The notes under the pieces were generated by a model, which had not been told where the DNA came from, did no database searches, and was given only the letters and a program-made list of their open reading frames with translations. From Phytophthora sp. 'mugwort' (Eukaryota > Oomycota > Peronosporomycetes > Peronosporales > Peronosporaceae), in assembly GCA_033558025.1 (NCBI GenBank), contig JAUCEF010000009.1, positions 1,922,001 to 1,986,000 on the forward strand: a stretch of DNA of 64,000 nucleotides, given 5' to 3'. The translations under genes were made by a program, and so were the position numbers. Below are positions 21,462 to 32,869 of this stretch, one piece after another. The number at the start of each line of letters is the position of its first letter. Within the stretch, counting starts at the first letter, position 1.

Positions 21462-23970
21462 TCAAGCCTTCAGCAGCAACTTCTCTCGTTCCGAGTAGAG
21501 CCTAAAAACAAGCAGCCACGACGGAGATCAGTGTACACCTAAGAAAAAGTAACTGAAGCAAACACGTACCTTTGAAACTCGTCGTCTGTGATAGACAGCA
21601 TAGATCCGTCCATCACCATGATGAACTCAATCGCGCTACGCAAGTTCACGAAGCAATATCCAGCTCTGGCAACATACAAGAAAAATGTGAGCACACAAAT
21701 AGCACCGATTAGAGTGCTCACGTTAGTTCTCACTTTGACATCAGGTCAGCTTGGTTCCGGTACGCTGAAATGTACTCGCAGTTGGAGTGCAGTCGAGGAA
21801 TTTGCGAGTGCAGTACGATGTAGATAAAAACTGGCAAGAAGTCGTCAGCGCCTGGGCGGCAGCCTGAGTCTCCTCGTGACAGATTGAGAACACTGAAGAT
21901 CACGCTGCAGCATCGAACAATGCAATTGATTTTGTCCCCTGGTGAACGGAAAGAGTTGATGCGTCGCAACTCGTCCTCTGCCATTGACCAGACAACCTCG
22001 TTACGCATGCACGGCTTGATATCCAGCATCGACGGCGTGATGAACTACACGAGTAGACGCACATTACTCAGGTTAGTGACTCCCAACTAGACCATCAAAA
22101 CGAGTCAAAATAACGTACAGACAATAGCTGCATGCGTCGAAGCAGTACTTGGTCTTCCTTCATCCATTGCTGGCATTCCTTCAACTGATTCAATCCAATG
22201 TCTGAGACCTTGTCCATGACGTACTTTTCAATGCCGTCACGCGCCTTGGCCAGCTTGGCCTCCGATACATGACACCATGCCGGATGACTCAACAAAATGT
22301 CTTCCATGTTTTCGAAAAATCGATTGCATCGACGGCGGAACTCGTGCTTCCCATAAAAGTCATACTCAACGTAATCCGTCGATCGTGGGGGTCGTCCATC
22401 GCCACGGGGACCCAGAATCGAGCCGATAAACATGCGGATTTTGTCCAAAATATCTCGTGAGGCGGGCAGACTGATCCGCTGCAGAAACTCCCCATAGGTC
22501 AAGCTGTCCTCATCGGACTTACCTGAGTCTGTACCGGAATTGTTCTTTTTCGCCTTGGCTTGAAGTGCTTCATCAACGTCGGCAAAGAGATTCCGCTGGC
22601 TTCGGCTTCTTGTTGATATGGTCGGCCCTTCACTGTCTTCAAACCCAAAAGAATCCTCATCATCGTTGGTATTTTCCTCCGATCGTCCATGAGCGCCCAC
22701 GCGAGTTGATTCTGGTGCCTGGTTACTCTCGATATCTTCGTCATCATCGTTGTGGAGGAGTCCAAGGTCACTTACACTCAAGCGCCCTGACATGGTGCGG
22801 TTGGATTTGCGGAGAAAGCCTGCTGACCTTGCGAATACCTCTTCTGTAGGGCTGCTGTCCTGCCGCTCAAGCGATGGACGCCGTTTGACAATAGGGATAC
22901 TCCTCGGAGAAGTCCACGATCGCGGGGGCTTTGACACTGGCTCACCAACATCTCCGAAAAGTGATGAAGACGACGAAGCCGTCGCAGTGCTGCTCGAGCT
23001 ATAAACACTGGCAGTCGCACTGTGGTTATTTAAGTTGGCAGGAGTTCGTGGTGTGTAAGGTAGCTGGTCCAGATCAACTTTCACAACAGCCTCGCTGAGT
23101 TTCTCAGGTTCGGTTGGTACGTTCTCTCGAAGTGATTCCACCGCTTTCTCAACTCTATCACCTTGGAACCCAATCGAGTCCAGCTGTGCGTCCAGCAATT
23201 GATGCGCAGGGTCTGCCATCCCCACAGCACCAGGATAGTTCTTCAAAGAGCTAATGACCGAGTTTTTCTCATTCCGTTTCGAGCTACTGTTGCATTTGCC
23301 TGTCATCAGACCAAACAACCCGCCACCATTCCCCAAAGAACTTCCCGTTGCTGGGATCGGCAGCGCCGTCACCACTGACCCCTTGTTCGCCTCGTTCGTA
23401 GCAGTCGCGGCGTAAATTTTAGCAATCACTCCGTCTTGCTGCTCCACTGTAGTGGTGAGAAACTGACAGCGTTCGCGTAGCCTCACAAGCTCCAGGTCTC
23501 GTGCCAACAAGGCACTCGTCAGGTCCGCCACTTCACTGCGCAGCTGTTCATTAGTGCGTCGAAGGTACTCCACCTCGTCCGTCTCCTCAGTCTGATTGCC
23601 TGTCTCGGCACTCATGTCCTTGCCACTCTCTTCCGACGCCATCGATGACAGCTGCTCCTCCAAGGCGCTGTCGATCTTGGACACGGAATCCAGCAGCTCC
23701 ACTTCAATGTCCTCGTCCAAAGAGCTCGCGGTCGACACGCAGCGCGTAACGGATATATCCATATCGGTTAGTATATCTTCATGTACTTCTGCACAATTGA
23801 GTAAGATATTATAATGTTGATCAGCAAAATATAATAAATAAAAGACAGAGTGATGGTCCATGTTGAACCCAATGGGTCGCAGCATTCTGACGAACTGTCT
23901 GTCGCCTGCAGGACGTTGTGTACTAGGGTTAATAGAATAATTGCCTACCTGTCGCGGCGGCGTGGGGCAT
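21462..23970 (-). CDS. VPS9-domain protein, probable Rab5-type guanine nucleotide exchange factor
   Basis: Five exons on the minus strand: 23970-23949, 23788-22119, 22044-21734, 21665-21570 and 21501-21462 (712 aa). The C-terminal VPS9 domain is spread over the last four exons: the helical part FRRRCNRFFENMEDILLSHP and WMKEDQVLLRRMQLLS, then FITPSMLDIKP, SPGDKINCIVRCCSVIF, GADDFLPVFIYIVLHSQIP, GYCFVNLRSAIEFI and LSITDDEFQRLYSE. GADDFLPV and the trailing Y are characteristic VPS9 residues. The N-terminal half is acidic, Ser-rich and has a coiled coil. VPS9 proteins load GTP on Rab5/Rab21 in endocytosis. Exon 1 codes only seven residues (MPHAAAT) and rests on splice phase alone; the alternative is a start at 23885 in exon 2. 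Confidence 0.87.
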
Positions 23971-24224
23971 GGCTTGGTTGGTCGCGTGACGTCCGTCTCA
24001 CGCGTGAGCTCAAGGCCGCAAGTCCGTAAGTGGCTTGAGTTTCTTCAAGCGGCGGTTGCGCCTTGTTCTCACCAAGGATCCAACTGTTTGTCCATCCTTT
24101 TGACACACTATTCGTACATAGATATGTGGCAATAGTGATGTTGAGGTGACGGTAGATACAGCTGCTGTCACAGAGTGGTAGACGCTTTGGGATGTAGCCA
24201 TGTTTTTGACAAGCAAAGATACCA
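23971..24224. promoter_or_regulatory. shared promoter of the VPS9 gene and the GT41-methyltransferase gene
   Basis: The 254 bp between the divergent start codons must serve both genes if the short first exon of the VPS9 gene is right. No specific element was identified. Confidence 0.4.
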
Positions 24225-26868
24225 ATGGCGTGGAGAGAGGTCGTACTAGCTGTGGCACTGTGGGTGGGCTGCGTGGTGCAGCTATGCGGGGCGGAGAGCG
24301 TGGAGCTGGACCTGAGCACGTCCTCGGCACTGCAGGTGAACCAGGTGCTGCGCGCTCTGTATGCGAAGGGGGATATGGTGCAGCTTAAGGAGATCGCGGA
24401 GCAGGTCGTGCAGCAGAACAGCACGGAAGGTGATAGATAGGCTGGGTAGGGGGTCTGCTAAGGGGTCATTGGTCTAATCATATGTGTCGCTGGTAGTGCT
24501 GCGGGACTTAAGCTTCCCGAGTGTGTTCCAGTATCTTGGAGTGGCGCATTACTCTCTTGGGGATTTGGAAGAGGCCACAAAAACCTTTGAATTGGCGGTA
24601 AAAGTGAATAATGAGGACGCGCAGAGCTGGGTGCATTTGGGTAATTGCTACCTTTACCAGAAGCGGTTGTTGGAAGCAGTGACAGCGTTGGAGGTGGGGG
24701 TGGAACAGAAAGGGGCGACACAGAACATGTACGCGCTGGTCAAGGCGAGAAACTGGATCGCGAGTTGGAAGGATCGAGATGATTCGCTAGCTCAAGTTCA
24801 AGAAACACTGGAACGGGGATTAAGATCTGGGCAACTGCCTGATATAAACGCTTTTGATGTGGCGGAGTTGCCACCAAAGACGCTAGTTAAGCTACGCCGA
24901 CGAGCTTATGAGAAGTCAAATGCAACCACAAAGCGACTTTGTTGCTATGAGCATACGCAGTTGGCATTGCAAGCGCCTGAGCTACGTATTGGATTCGTAT
25001 CTTCGGATTTTGGTGTGCATCCTGTCTCCTCGCTGTTACGTGGGTTACTATCCATGCTTTCGAGCGCGGATCACCAAACAAAAGTCTACTGTTTTTCGCT
25101 GTCAGATGCCTCGTCCTGGTGGAACCGAAACATTTCTCGCGCAGTTGACTACATGGTGTCTCTTAAGGGTAAAAACTCTTTGGACGCAGCGAAGATTATC
25201 CAGTCACACGAAATCCACGTCCTGGTGGACTTAAACGGACATACACTTCACTCCGGAATCAGCATTTTCACTCATCGTCCAGCCCCCGTTCAAGTTGCTT
25301 ATCTCGGTTATCCAATGACAACTGGGAACCCGTCCATCGATTATATCATATCTGACGCTGTGGCTACTCCAGCTGAAGCAAGTGCATCGAGTTTCTCTGA
25401 AAAACTGCTGCTTGTACCGATGCACTACATCGTCAATGATCATCTCCAAATGCTTGGTCATACAATCGAAGGCACCCGCCCGAAGCTCTCAACATACTTT
25501 GATCTAGATGACACGACATTTGTCTTTGCTACGTTCAGCAATTGGCAGGTAAGTTTGCTGACTCAGTTCCAACAATGTGTATATTTTATTGATACTTATC
25601 TAACATTTACGTCTTGCTGGGGGGAAAAACGCTAGAAAATGGATCCATCCGTGTTCAGTGCGTGGATGGAGATCCTGGCGCGTGTTCCTTCCAGTGTGAT
25701 GTGGTTTCAGGAATATTTTGGACATGAAGGAGCCATCACGAACCTCCGCGCTGAGGCAGAAGCGCATGGTATTAGCGGCGATAGGCTGATTTTCTCGCCG
25801 CTTGATCCGTGGATTGACCACACGTACCGAAAACGCATTGCGGATCTGGTTCTCGACACACCTTTGAAAAATGGCCACACTACCGTCCTTGACGCGTTGT
25901 GTGCTGGTGTCCCTGTGGTAACACTAGAAGGAGATCGGATGAGCAATCGCGCCACAAGCTCTGCTTTAAATGCACTGGGCTTGCACGACCTCACGGTAAA
26001 CTCGCTTAAGGAATACGTTGAGGTTGCCGTCTATATTGCTACACACAAACACGTGCTCGACAAACTTCGGCGGCAAGTGGAAGACAATCGTTTGCATTAT
26101 CCGCTTTTTGACACGAAGAAGTACACGACCAAGTTCGAAGAGTCGATAAAAGTGGCGTGGCAGGTGAAAAAGTCAAGACTACAAGCTGGTGGACCAACCC
26201 GCGCAATGCACATCTTTCCCTCGATCCAGTCTTCAGTTGTAGCGTTCCGTGACTTCCCTATTCGGTCTGCAAGGGAGGACAACCACGTTGAAGACGAGTA
26301 TGTTGTGCGTGTTCAACATGCGTTAGATACCCAGCAACCCATTCGACTTCACATCGGTGGCCACGCTAAAAGCCCTGATTGGTGGATCGTTGATGCTAAT
26401 GACGGCGATCTCGTGGACTTTGTCATGTATATCTCCAATCTGTACGCATTCCCCGACAATTCCGTTGATGTTATCTACTCATCGCATGTATTGGAGCACT
26501 GTACACACGGCTTTGGCCATGAGCTTGAGCACACACTGCGCGAGTGGCACCGCGTGTTGCGTCCCGGAGGTCAGCTGCTCGTATCGGTGCCCAACCTCTT
26601 TGCTCTCGCCACACTCTTCGTTAACGAGAGCATCCCGCATCAGCATCGCGTATGGATTATGACAGTCATGTATGGGGGACAAGTGGACCAGTACGACCTT
26701 CACAAGGTGGGGTTTGACGAGGCCATTCTGGCTGCCTACCTCAGTCAAGCGGGCTTCTGTGACTTCACTCGGCACGAGGACTTCGGTCTCTTCAATGACT
26801 CGAGCGTGCTCGTAGTCCACGACGTCCCTATCAGTCTTAATATCCAGGCCCATGTCTGCAATAAGTAG
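24225..26868 (+). CDS. signal-peptide-bearing TPR/GT41 O-GlcNAc transferase fused to a methyltransferase
   Basis: Three exons: 24225-24429, 24497-25548 and 25636-26868 (829 aa). A signal peptide (MAWREVVLAVALWVGCVVQL) opens the protein, then TPRs (YLGVAHYSLGDLEEATKTFE and following, residues about 80-150). The GT41 catalytic region (about 200-590) has GFVSSDFGVHPVSSLL with the conserved His, LGYPMTTGNPSIDYIISD, NWQKMDPS with the active-site Lys at the exon 2/3 junction, and KNGHTTVLDALCAGVPVV. A class I methyltransferase-like domain (about 655-800) follows, with FPDNSVDVIYSSHVLEH and REWHRVLRPGGQLLVSVPN, resembling COG4627. Cytosolic OGT adds GlcNAc to Ser/Thr; the signal peptide here predicts action in the secretory pathway. 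The first intron was set by reading phase and is the least certain join. Confidence 0.88.
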
Positions 26869-27301
26869 TACAGTAGTATACTAGTAAGCTGTTAAAGGGC
26901 AATGATTACGCGTGCACTTCAACTTCAACATGTCTACTTAATTCGATGTATTCCACACCGAAAACCTCTGATCCAGCCTTGTGCTATGCGATACGTCAGG
27001 AGGGGAAAAATCTTGGGCTGAGCAGTCAGTCGGCAGTTGCAACGTGCGGAGAGGACAACGACACCTGCGCTTTGACTGGTAAGTGCGCGTCCCCCAGGCC
27101 CCTCTTAGCACCGTCTTCACCTACAGTCGATAGTGCTGCGTCTTGTGCACGTGCTGATGTTTTTTTCTTCTTCTTCTTCTTGTGGTTGCCGTCTCTTAGC
27201 GCCTATATTCCAGCCAAGAGACGCGTCGGTTTAAGTAACCTTCACTCCTGTCGTTATCCTTTTCTCGTGCACGCCACGAAGCAGCACAAGACACAGAAAC
27301 T
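26869..27301. other. intergenic and 5' leader of the C2-PH gene
   Basis: The stretch has no gene. A pyrimidine tract of T and TTC repeats (about 27160-27182) precedes the start codon at 27302 by about 120 bp and could be a core promoter tract or the end of a leader intron. The plus-strand frame 26946-27305 has no motif. Confidence 0.4.
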
Positions 27302-30300
27302 ATGAGCGCGCACTCGAGTGCCCGTTCGAGCCAGCGCTCGAGCTTCAACGGGTCACCGCGCCACATGACGGTGGAGGAAATGAACCAGCTGTCCATCCGC
27401 AGCCTGGAAGAGCTCAATCAGCTCTCGCAAGCCACGCGTGAGTTTGGGGAAGTCTATTCGGGCAGTCCAGATGCCTCCCGCCGCAGCCCCAAGTTCCTAC
27501 AGAGGCTGTTCGACCCGTTGGAGAACAAGAGCGACGCGGAATGTCTGTTTCGCGTCCGGGTCTCCGGCATCCAGTGCCGCAACCTCCAGGGACGACGGTT
27601 TAGCGGCAAAAGCGACCCTTTTGTGGAGTTTTATTGGGACGATCCGGAGGAGAAAGCGCCCTATGCGACGCCCGTGATCAAGGCAGACTTGAACCCGAAC
27701 TACAAAGGAGTGTTGGTCGCTTTTGAGTACAAGGCGCCGCTCAATGCGTTGCCGAAACGGTTTTTATCAGTAAAAGTGTTTTCTAACAGGAAGTTTCACT
27801 CGAAACACTTGATTGGACACACAAAGGTGGATTTGTGGAGTATTGCGACGGGACCTGTGCATCATGACCACCATCTCATTGGATGTGATAATGGACGCGT
27901 GGTGTTTAACTGCTACATGGAACAATGCAGTGAATGGAACATTTCGGTGAGTGATGTGGGTGTCATGATGCCAGCGATTGCGAACGAGCTGGACAGACCT
28001 GAAGGACACGATTTTCAAGAAGATGCGTCGCTGCCACTGAAGAAATTTGGCGTGAGCTACAAGTGCACGATTGGAACGAACGAGAAATTTTACATGGGCA
28101 ATAAACTCAAGCATGCGATCAAGCGGGACATTGGAGATATTAATGAAGTGAGTTTCCAGTCGTTAGCAAGACTGGCGGTGCTGTCGTCTCGTGTATCCAG
28201 ACCAAACACTCAACCCAAGGGCGAAGCTGGAGCTGAGGACGAAGTTGCTGCCGACTCCCTCGTGGCGCAAGACCCCATGGGTGTGGAATGGGCAACGTCG
28301 TCCGACTATCTCCCTCCGATTACGCGGTACAGCACTTTTGATGAACTCATGTCGGCTACACTGACTTTAGAGGTAAGCTGGATACTAGCAACGTGACCAT
28401 ATTTCATATCTATGGTCTTTAATATTGCCATGTTTGGTGCTGTTGTTATTATCCTTAGGTTCGTCAATTACTAGTTGGACGTGGTCAAATGTCTACAGAT
28501 CCAGACGGAGGATTTTTAAACTTGCTGGAAAAGTACAAGAAGGACACATTGGTGCGTTTTTTGGTTAGGACACTTATCGTCACTAACTATTTTAAAGTGT
28601 CTGGGCTGGACTAACAATGTCATGTTTTGTTTAAAACAAACAACAAATATTTGTAGGCATTACCGAATGTTGATGTTCAATTCGATGAGGAGATAAAAAA
28701 CACAATTCTGTTTGGCCAAACGTGGCTGTCTTTGGAAAAGATTTTTGAAGATGCCCTTCAAGAGCGAATGAAAAAGAAGTACGACGCTGACCCGAATCAA
28801 GGCATGAATGGGCTCGGATTCTCGGAGCAGTTTGTCACGAGCAAGTTCGAACAGAGTCTCACATTAAAGGGACACCAGGTTGGCGTGATTTATGGCACAA
28901 TTCTGTTCAAACGTATCCCCGATGTCCGACAGCTGCGGTGCGGTGTAAATAGCGAGAACGGGATCTCGTCGTCGAGCTCTGTGATTGTGGGAGCCGTAGC
29001 AGCAGGATCAAAGAAAAATCTTCGTAAATCCAAGGTGGTGATCCCAGTTGAAGCTCAGCGCGTGTTGGAGAAGATGCAAGATCTGGTGGAACTGATGGCC
29101 AATCGACAAAAAGATGATAAAGAAGGCAAAGTACGGAAAGCGACAAAGATTTTGAAAATGCTGCAAGTATCGCACAAAGCATCGATGCTTTCTTGGGTTT
29201 ATGTATCAGCGGAAGCTCTGGAAGAATCAAAAAACATTTTGCTGAGACTATGGCAGTTTCTGCTGGAAAACATTCGCGTTCGTCACTATACGCTGCGAAA
29301 TGTTTTCTACGAACTGCTATTTTATTTAGTGAAACGTGCAGAGCTGAGCGACTTGCCATTGCTGGGTTTTGACTCGACAGTAGCGACGACAATGTTGGGA
29401 ACCAAACATACACATAAAGTCTCGAAGAAAGACTTGGAATTTGGCTTGAAATTGCGGGCGATGCTCGTTGAAACGAAATTCTGTGTGCTGCAAACGGTGT
29501 CGGTCCGTGGTGTCATGAACAACAACCTTATGTTCTTTGTAGCGAGAATGTTGTCGGTGCTTTGCTTCCGGTTACCAAGTTTCGGCGTCGAGCTGTATCA
29601 ATTGTGGTCAGAATCGTACAATGAGCCGGTACCTGAGCTTGCTGCTGAGTTCCGGATGAATGCTGACGCCGATTTATTTGCCATGGATGGGCTAGAAGCT
29701 CATCTGGATTGGCGGCGATTCCACAAAGCCATCTTTGATGAATACGGAGAAAAGGCACTTCGAAACCAGGAAGAAGAAGCCGAAGACAAGTACGAAGTGA
29801 CTTCTGAGGCTTGGAAATCGCGTTTCCGTCGGCTTAACGGTGAAGCAAATACCCTCAACATTTTGCTGGTCGACCAGTGGCTTTGGTATGTGTTGGATAC
29901 GTTGGCTGTCCTTAATCAGAAGATTGGATGGATTCACTTGCCTGGCTACACTCAAGTGTTAATGGTGTTTTTCTTAGAGTTAAAGACGCAAAAGTCCGGC
30001 TGGCTTCCACCTACTTTGTACAAATTATCGTGCACGATGTTGTCCAACTCGAGTCTAATTAACCCCATGACCAAGTTCCTTCTAAGCAGCACCAGTGTAC
30101 ACGATGTCACTGCGGTCATCGGTGCCGTGGAACTCCTCGGCGTATGGATGTACATGATTCGAAGTTGGCGCGTTCGCCTAAGCTCGTACCGGCTGTCGCA
30201 TCTGGAAAACAACGATCGCTGGAACTTCCACCAAGACGATCAGTACTCGATTCCAGCAGGTGACGAAGTTTCATTGTTGCCTCCTTCGTTCGACTTCCGC

Positions 30301-31706
30301 TTCTTGTGCGCTGCGCTGCGTATTTTGCTCGACTCGGAGCACACTCAGGTGGTACTGACAACGCTGGAGTTCCTGTACAATTGCTGGGATTGTTTTCCAG
30401 AGCGACACGCCGACAAGCTTCGATTTGAGCTGCTGCGGTCTTTTATCCGACTGTTTTTACACTGGCACCGTGAAGTACGTAGCTTCTTCCAGACGTTGAT
30501 TGCCTTCCGTGCGATGAAGCCCCACGGATGGACTCAAAAAGGAGCATCGTTCGTGAATACACCGCCGCACAGCCGCCGCCAAATTGATGCTGTGGCGGCA
30601 GATTTTAACTCATCTCTTGGAACTGAAGAGCCCAGTGACAGTGGACGACGTTCGCGATCTTATAGCGCAAGTAACTTGATGGACTCGGTACATAAACGAC
30701 TTAGTTCATCGTCACCGCGCTTATCGCCACGTTCATCGCCGTCCCCGTCGCCACGGAACGCTGGCTCCAGTCTGTCAATGACAATATCCTCACCTAATAA
30801 TCGCGGCTTTGGTAGTGGTCAAAGCACGCCAACTTCGGATTACAAGAGTGGGGACAGCTTTCACTTGGATCGAACGAAAACGCGCAGTATCTCGGAAGAT
30901 TACATGAAGCACCCAATCCCGTTACAACCCAAGATGGATGCGAACATCCAGACAAAGTTTAATCGACTGCTGGAGTCTATCTACATTGCTGCTAAGAAGT
31001 ATATCGACCGTCAGAGCGAGAACGGCAATCTACTAAGAAAGCAGACAATGAAGGCCACTTGGAAGAAGAAAGGCATGCTACTCAAGCAGGGCTTTATCTA
31101 CAAAAACACTTGGAAAAACAAGTACTTTTCGCTGCAGAACAACAAGCTCGGCTATGCCGACTCGGAGCACGGTCCCAACAAGCGTGAAATCAACGTCATT
31201 GGCAGCGTAGTCTCGGAAATGTCGAACCAACTGGATCACTCGCAAGGAACCCGCGTGGTGCTTTTCAACTGCTTTTCGGTCGATAGCGGCTACCAAAAGT
31301 TTGTTCTGTGTGCTCCGACGTTCGAGGACCAGCGCGAGTGGATAGAGGTGCTGACCCAGAATGCAACGGCCGAGACGGCCGAGCGGAAGGACAATGAGAC
31401 GCTGTCGCAACTAGATCTCGCTGAGGTGTCGGGACAATTGGAGTCGCTGGCTGGGAAGCATTCCACTACGGATGAAGTTTCAGAAACTTTATTGCCATAC
31501 TCGGTGCTGGCTGTGAAAGAGTGAGTCCTTGCTGATGGGGTTTAATGTTTGTAGCATAGATCTAACTTTTCTTCTTTTCTTCTTCATTTAGGTGGCTGAA
31601 CTTCCGAGTGACAGCAATGGAGATTGAAAGCAAAATTGCGGCTGGTCAGCCGTTCCAGATGCCGGTGCTGCTGTCCAAGTCGTCTCTGTACGCGGATGAT
31701 GATTAA
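27302..31706 (+). CDS. C2 and PH domain protein (1380 aa)
   Basis: Four exons: 27302-28372, 28459-28551, 28657-31520 and 31592-31706; all introns are GT-AG (86, 105 and 71 nt) and reading phase fits. An N-terminal C2 domain (about residues 80-190) starts LFRVRVSGIQCRNLQGR and has the GKSDPFVEFYW calcium/lipid-loop region. A long helical middle (about 390-1000) has no recognised domain. A Ser/Pro-rich linker (SSSPRLSPRSSPSPSPR) leads to a PH domain near residues 1195-1290 (MLLKQGFIYKNTWKNKYFSL ending in QREWIEVL). The architecture suggests a peripheral membrane protein that binds phosphoinositides; the middle may be a scaffold. The C-terminus after the last intron is short (SLYADDD). No closer name can be given. 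Confidence 0.88.
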
Positions 31707-31799
31707 ATACAGCCACAAAACGATTACAAGTTCGGTGGAAGATGACGATGCTGACGTTGGAGAGCGCCAGATGATTGATGGCTGCTCTCGGAGACTTTA

Positions 31800-32260
31800 G
31801 CTTTGGCGGTGGGTACGCCAAATCTCCTGCTTTTCCTTTCTTATCTTTAACTAGTAAATGCATGGCCACCGCCAAGATACTAATTGTGCATAGCTCCTGG
31901 AGATGCAATTGCGCACACAACGCCTTCTCCACATGCGCTGTTCCTTCGCCGAGCACTACCGTGATGTCCCCGTGGATTGCACGTACTTCGATGGCTTTCA
32001 CCAGCTCGAAGTTGTAGCTAGTGACTTCATGCGCTGTATCATTGGCCAGCAGGGGGCGTCTTCACTGCATTTTGTTGACCAGTAATACTCCAATCCTCAA
32101 ATCAACCAATTTCAGCTGTTTCGACTGCATCGCCTCGACATCATTCGCTCGCCAGTATCCCTGTTACCTCGAACCAAGCGGCGTTTCCGCTTATGCCGCG
32201 AGCGCCGTGTCATTAATGGCGCCTGGGATTATTAGTTCCATCACAGCCACAGGGTGACGT
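31800..32260 (-). pseudogene. decayed unidentified gene
   Basis: One minus-strand frame reads as protein-like across about 460 bp: MELIIPGAINDTALAA, then stops, LKLVDLRIGVLLVNKMQ, a TGA, then VKAIEVRAIHGDITVVLGEG and HVEKALCAQLHLQELCTIS. The frame is kept through at least three in-frame stops, which is what a gene lost by point mutation looks like. The family was not recognised. It is antisense to the C2-PH gene's 3' flank and points toward it. Confidence 0.35.
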
Positions 32261-32869
32261 TATTAAGCTTCAGTAAAGTACATTCACACCATGCACTGTG
32301 CTGCTATAAGCTTATCAAAACTTTCAGCAGCTTCTACAGGAGTCGTCCCGGCAAGGACGTGCGGAACTGAAGTGCTTCGCGATGACAATCTGTTAGCTTT
32401 GACCAGAAGTGTCCAGCCCTTTTATCATTCGCCATAACATACCGAGATTCATAGCGAAGACGGAGTACATACTACGTAGTATTAATCGGCCAAGAATCGC
32501 CAGTTGCAGCTAGTGAAGAAAAAGATACTTGCCCTGAGCGCGGTTTGGTGGGGAGATTGAACAGTGGTGGGGGTTTGAACAGCCACAAGCCAGATAATAT
32601 CACCCTCCAACACAAGGCGAGGTATATCGAGTGCTCTTCATCATTTTCTCCATAGTCACCGCATCTGTCCTCTGTCGATACCAGCTCCATTGACCACTGC
32701 AGCAATAGTCCTCTTCAAGTCAGCGCTTCATATTCAGGAAGTTGCGCGTGACGAGTATTTCATCAGTAAACCGAAAAAGGTGTGACCATTTAGACCTATC
32801 CAAGACACACCAGGATGCACTGCTAACAACCCACTTCTCACCCTGATTAGAACAATGCCGTCGAGTTTC
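32261..32869. other. intergenic downstream of the EDRF1 gene
   Basis: Nothing recognised. It should hold the 3' UTR of the EDRF1 homologue (minus strand). Confidence 0.4.

Noticed and set aside
27160..27182. TTC/T-rich tract as a triplet repeat of interest
   Set aside because: Short and typical of oomycete promoters; not an expanded repeat.
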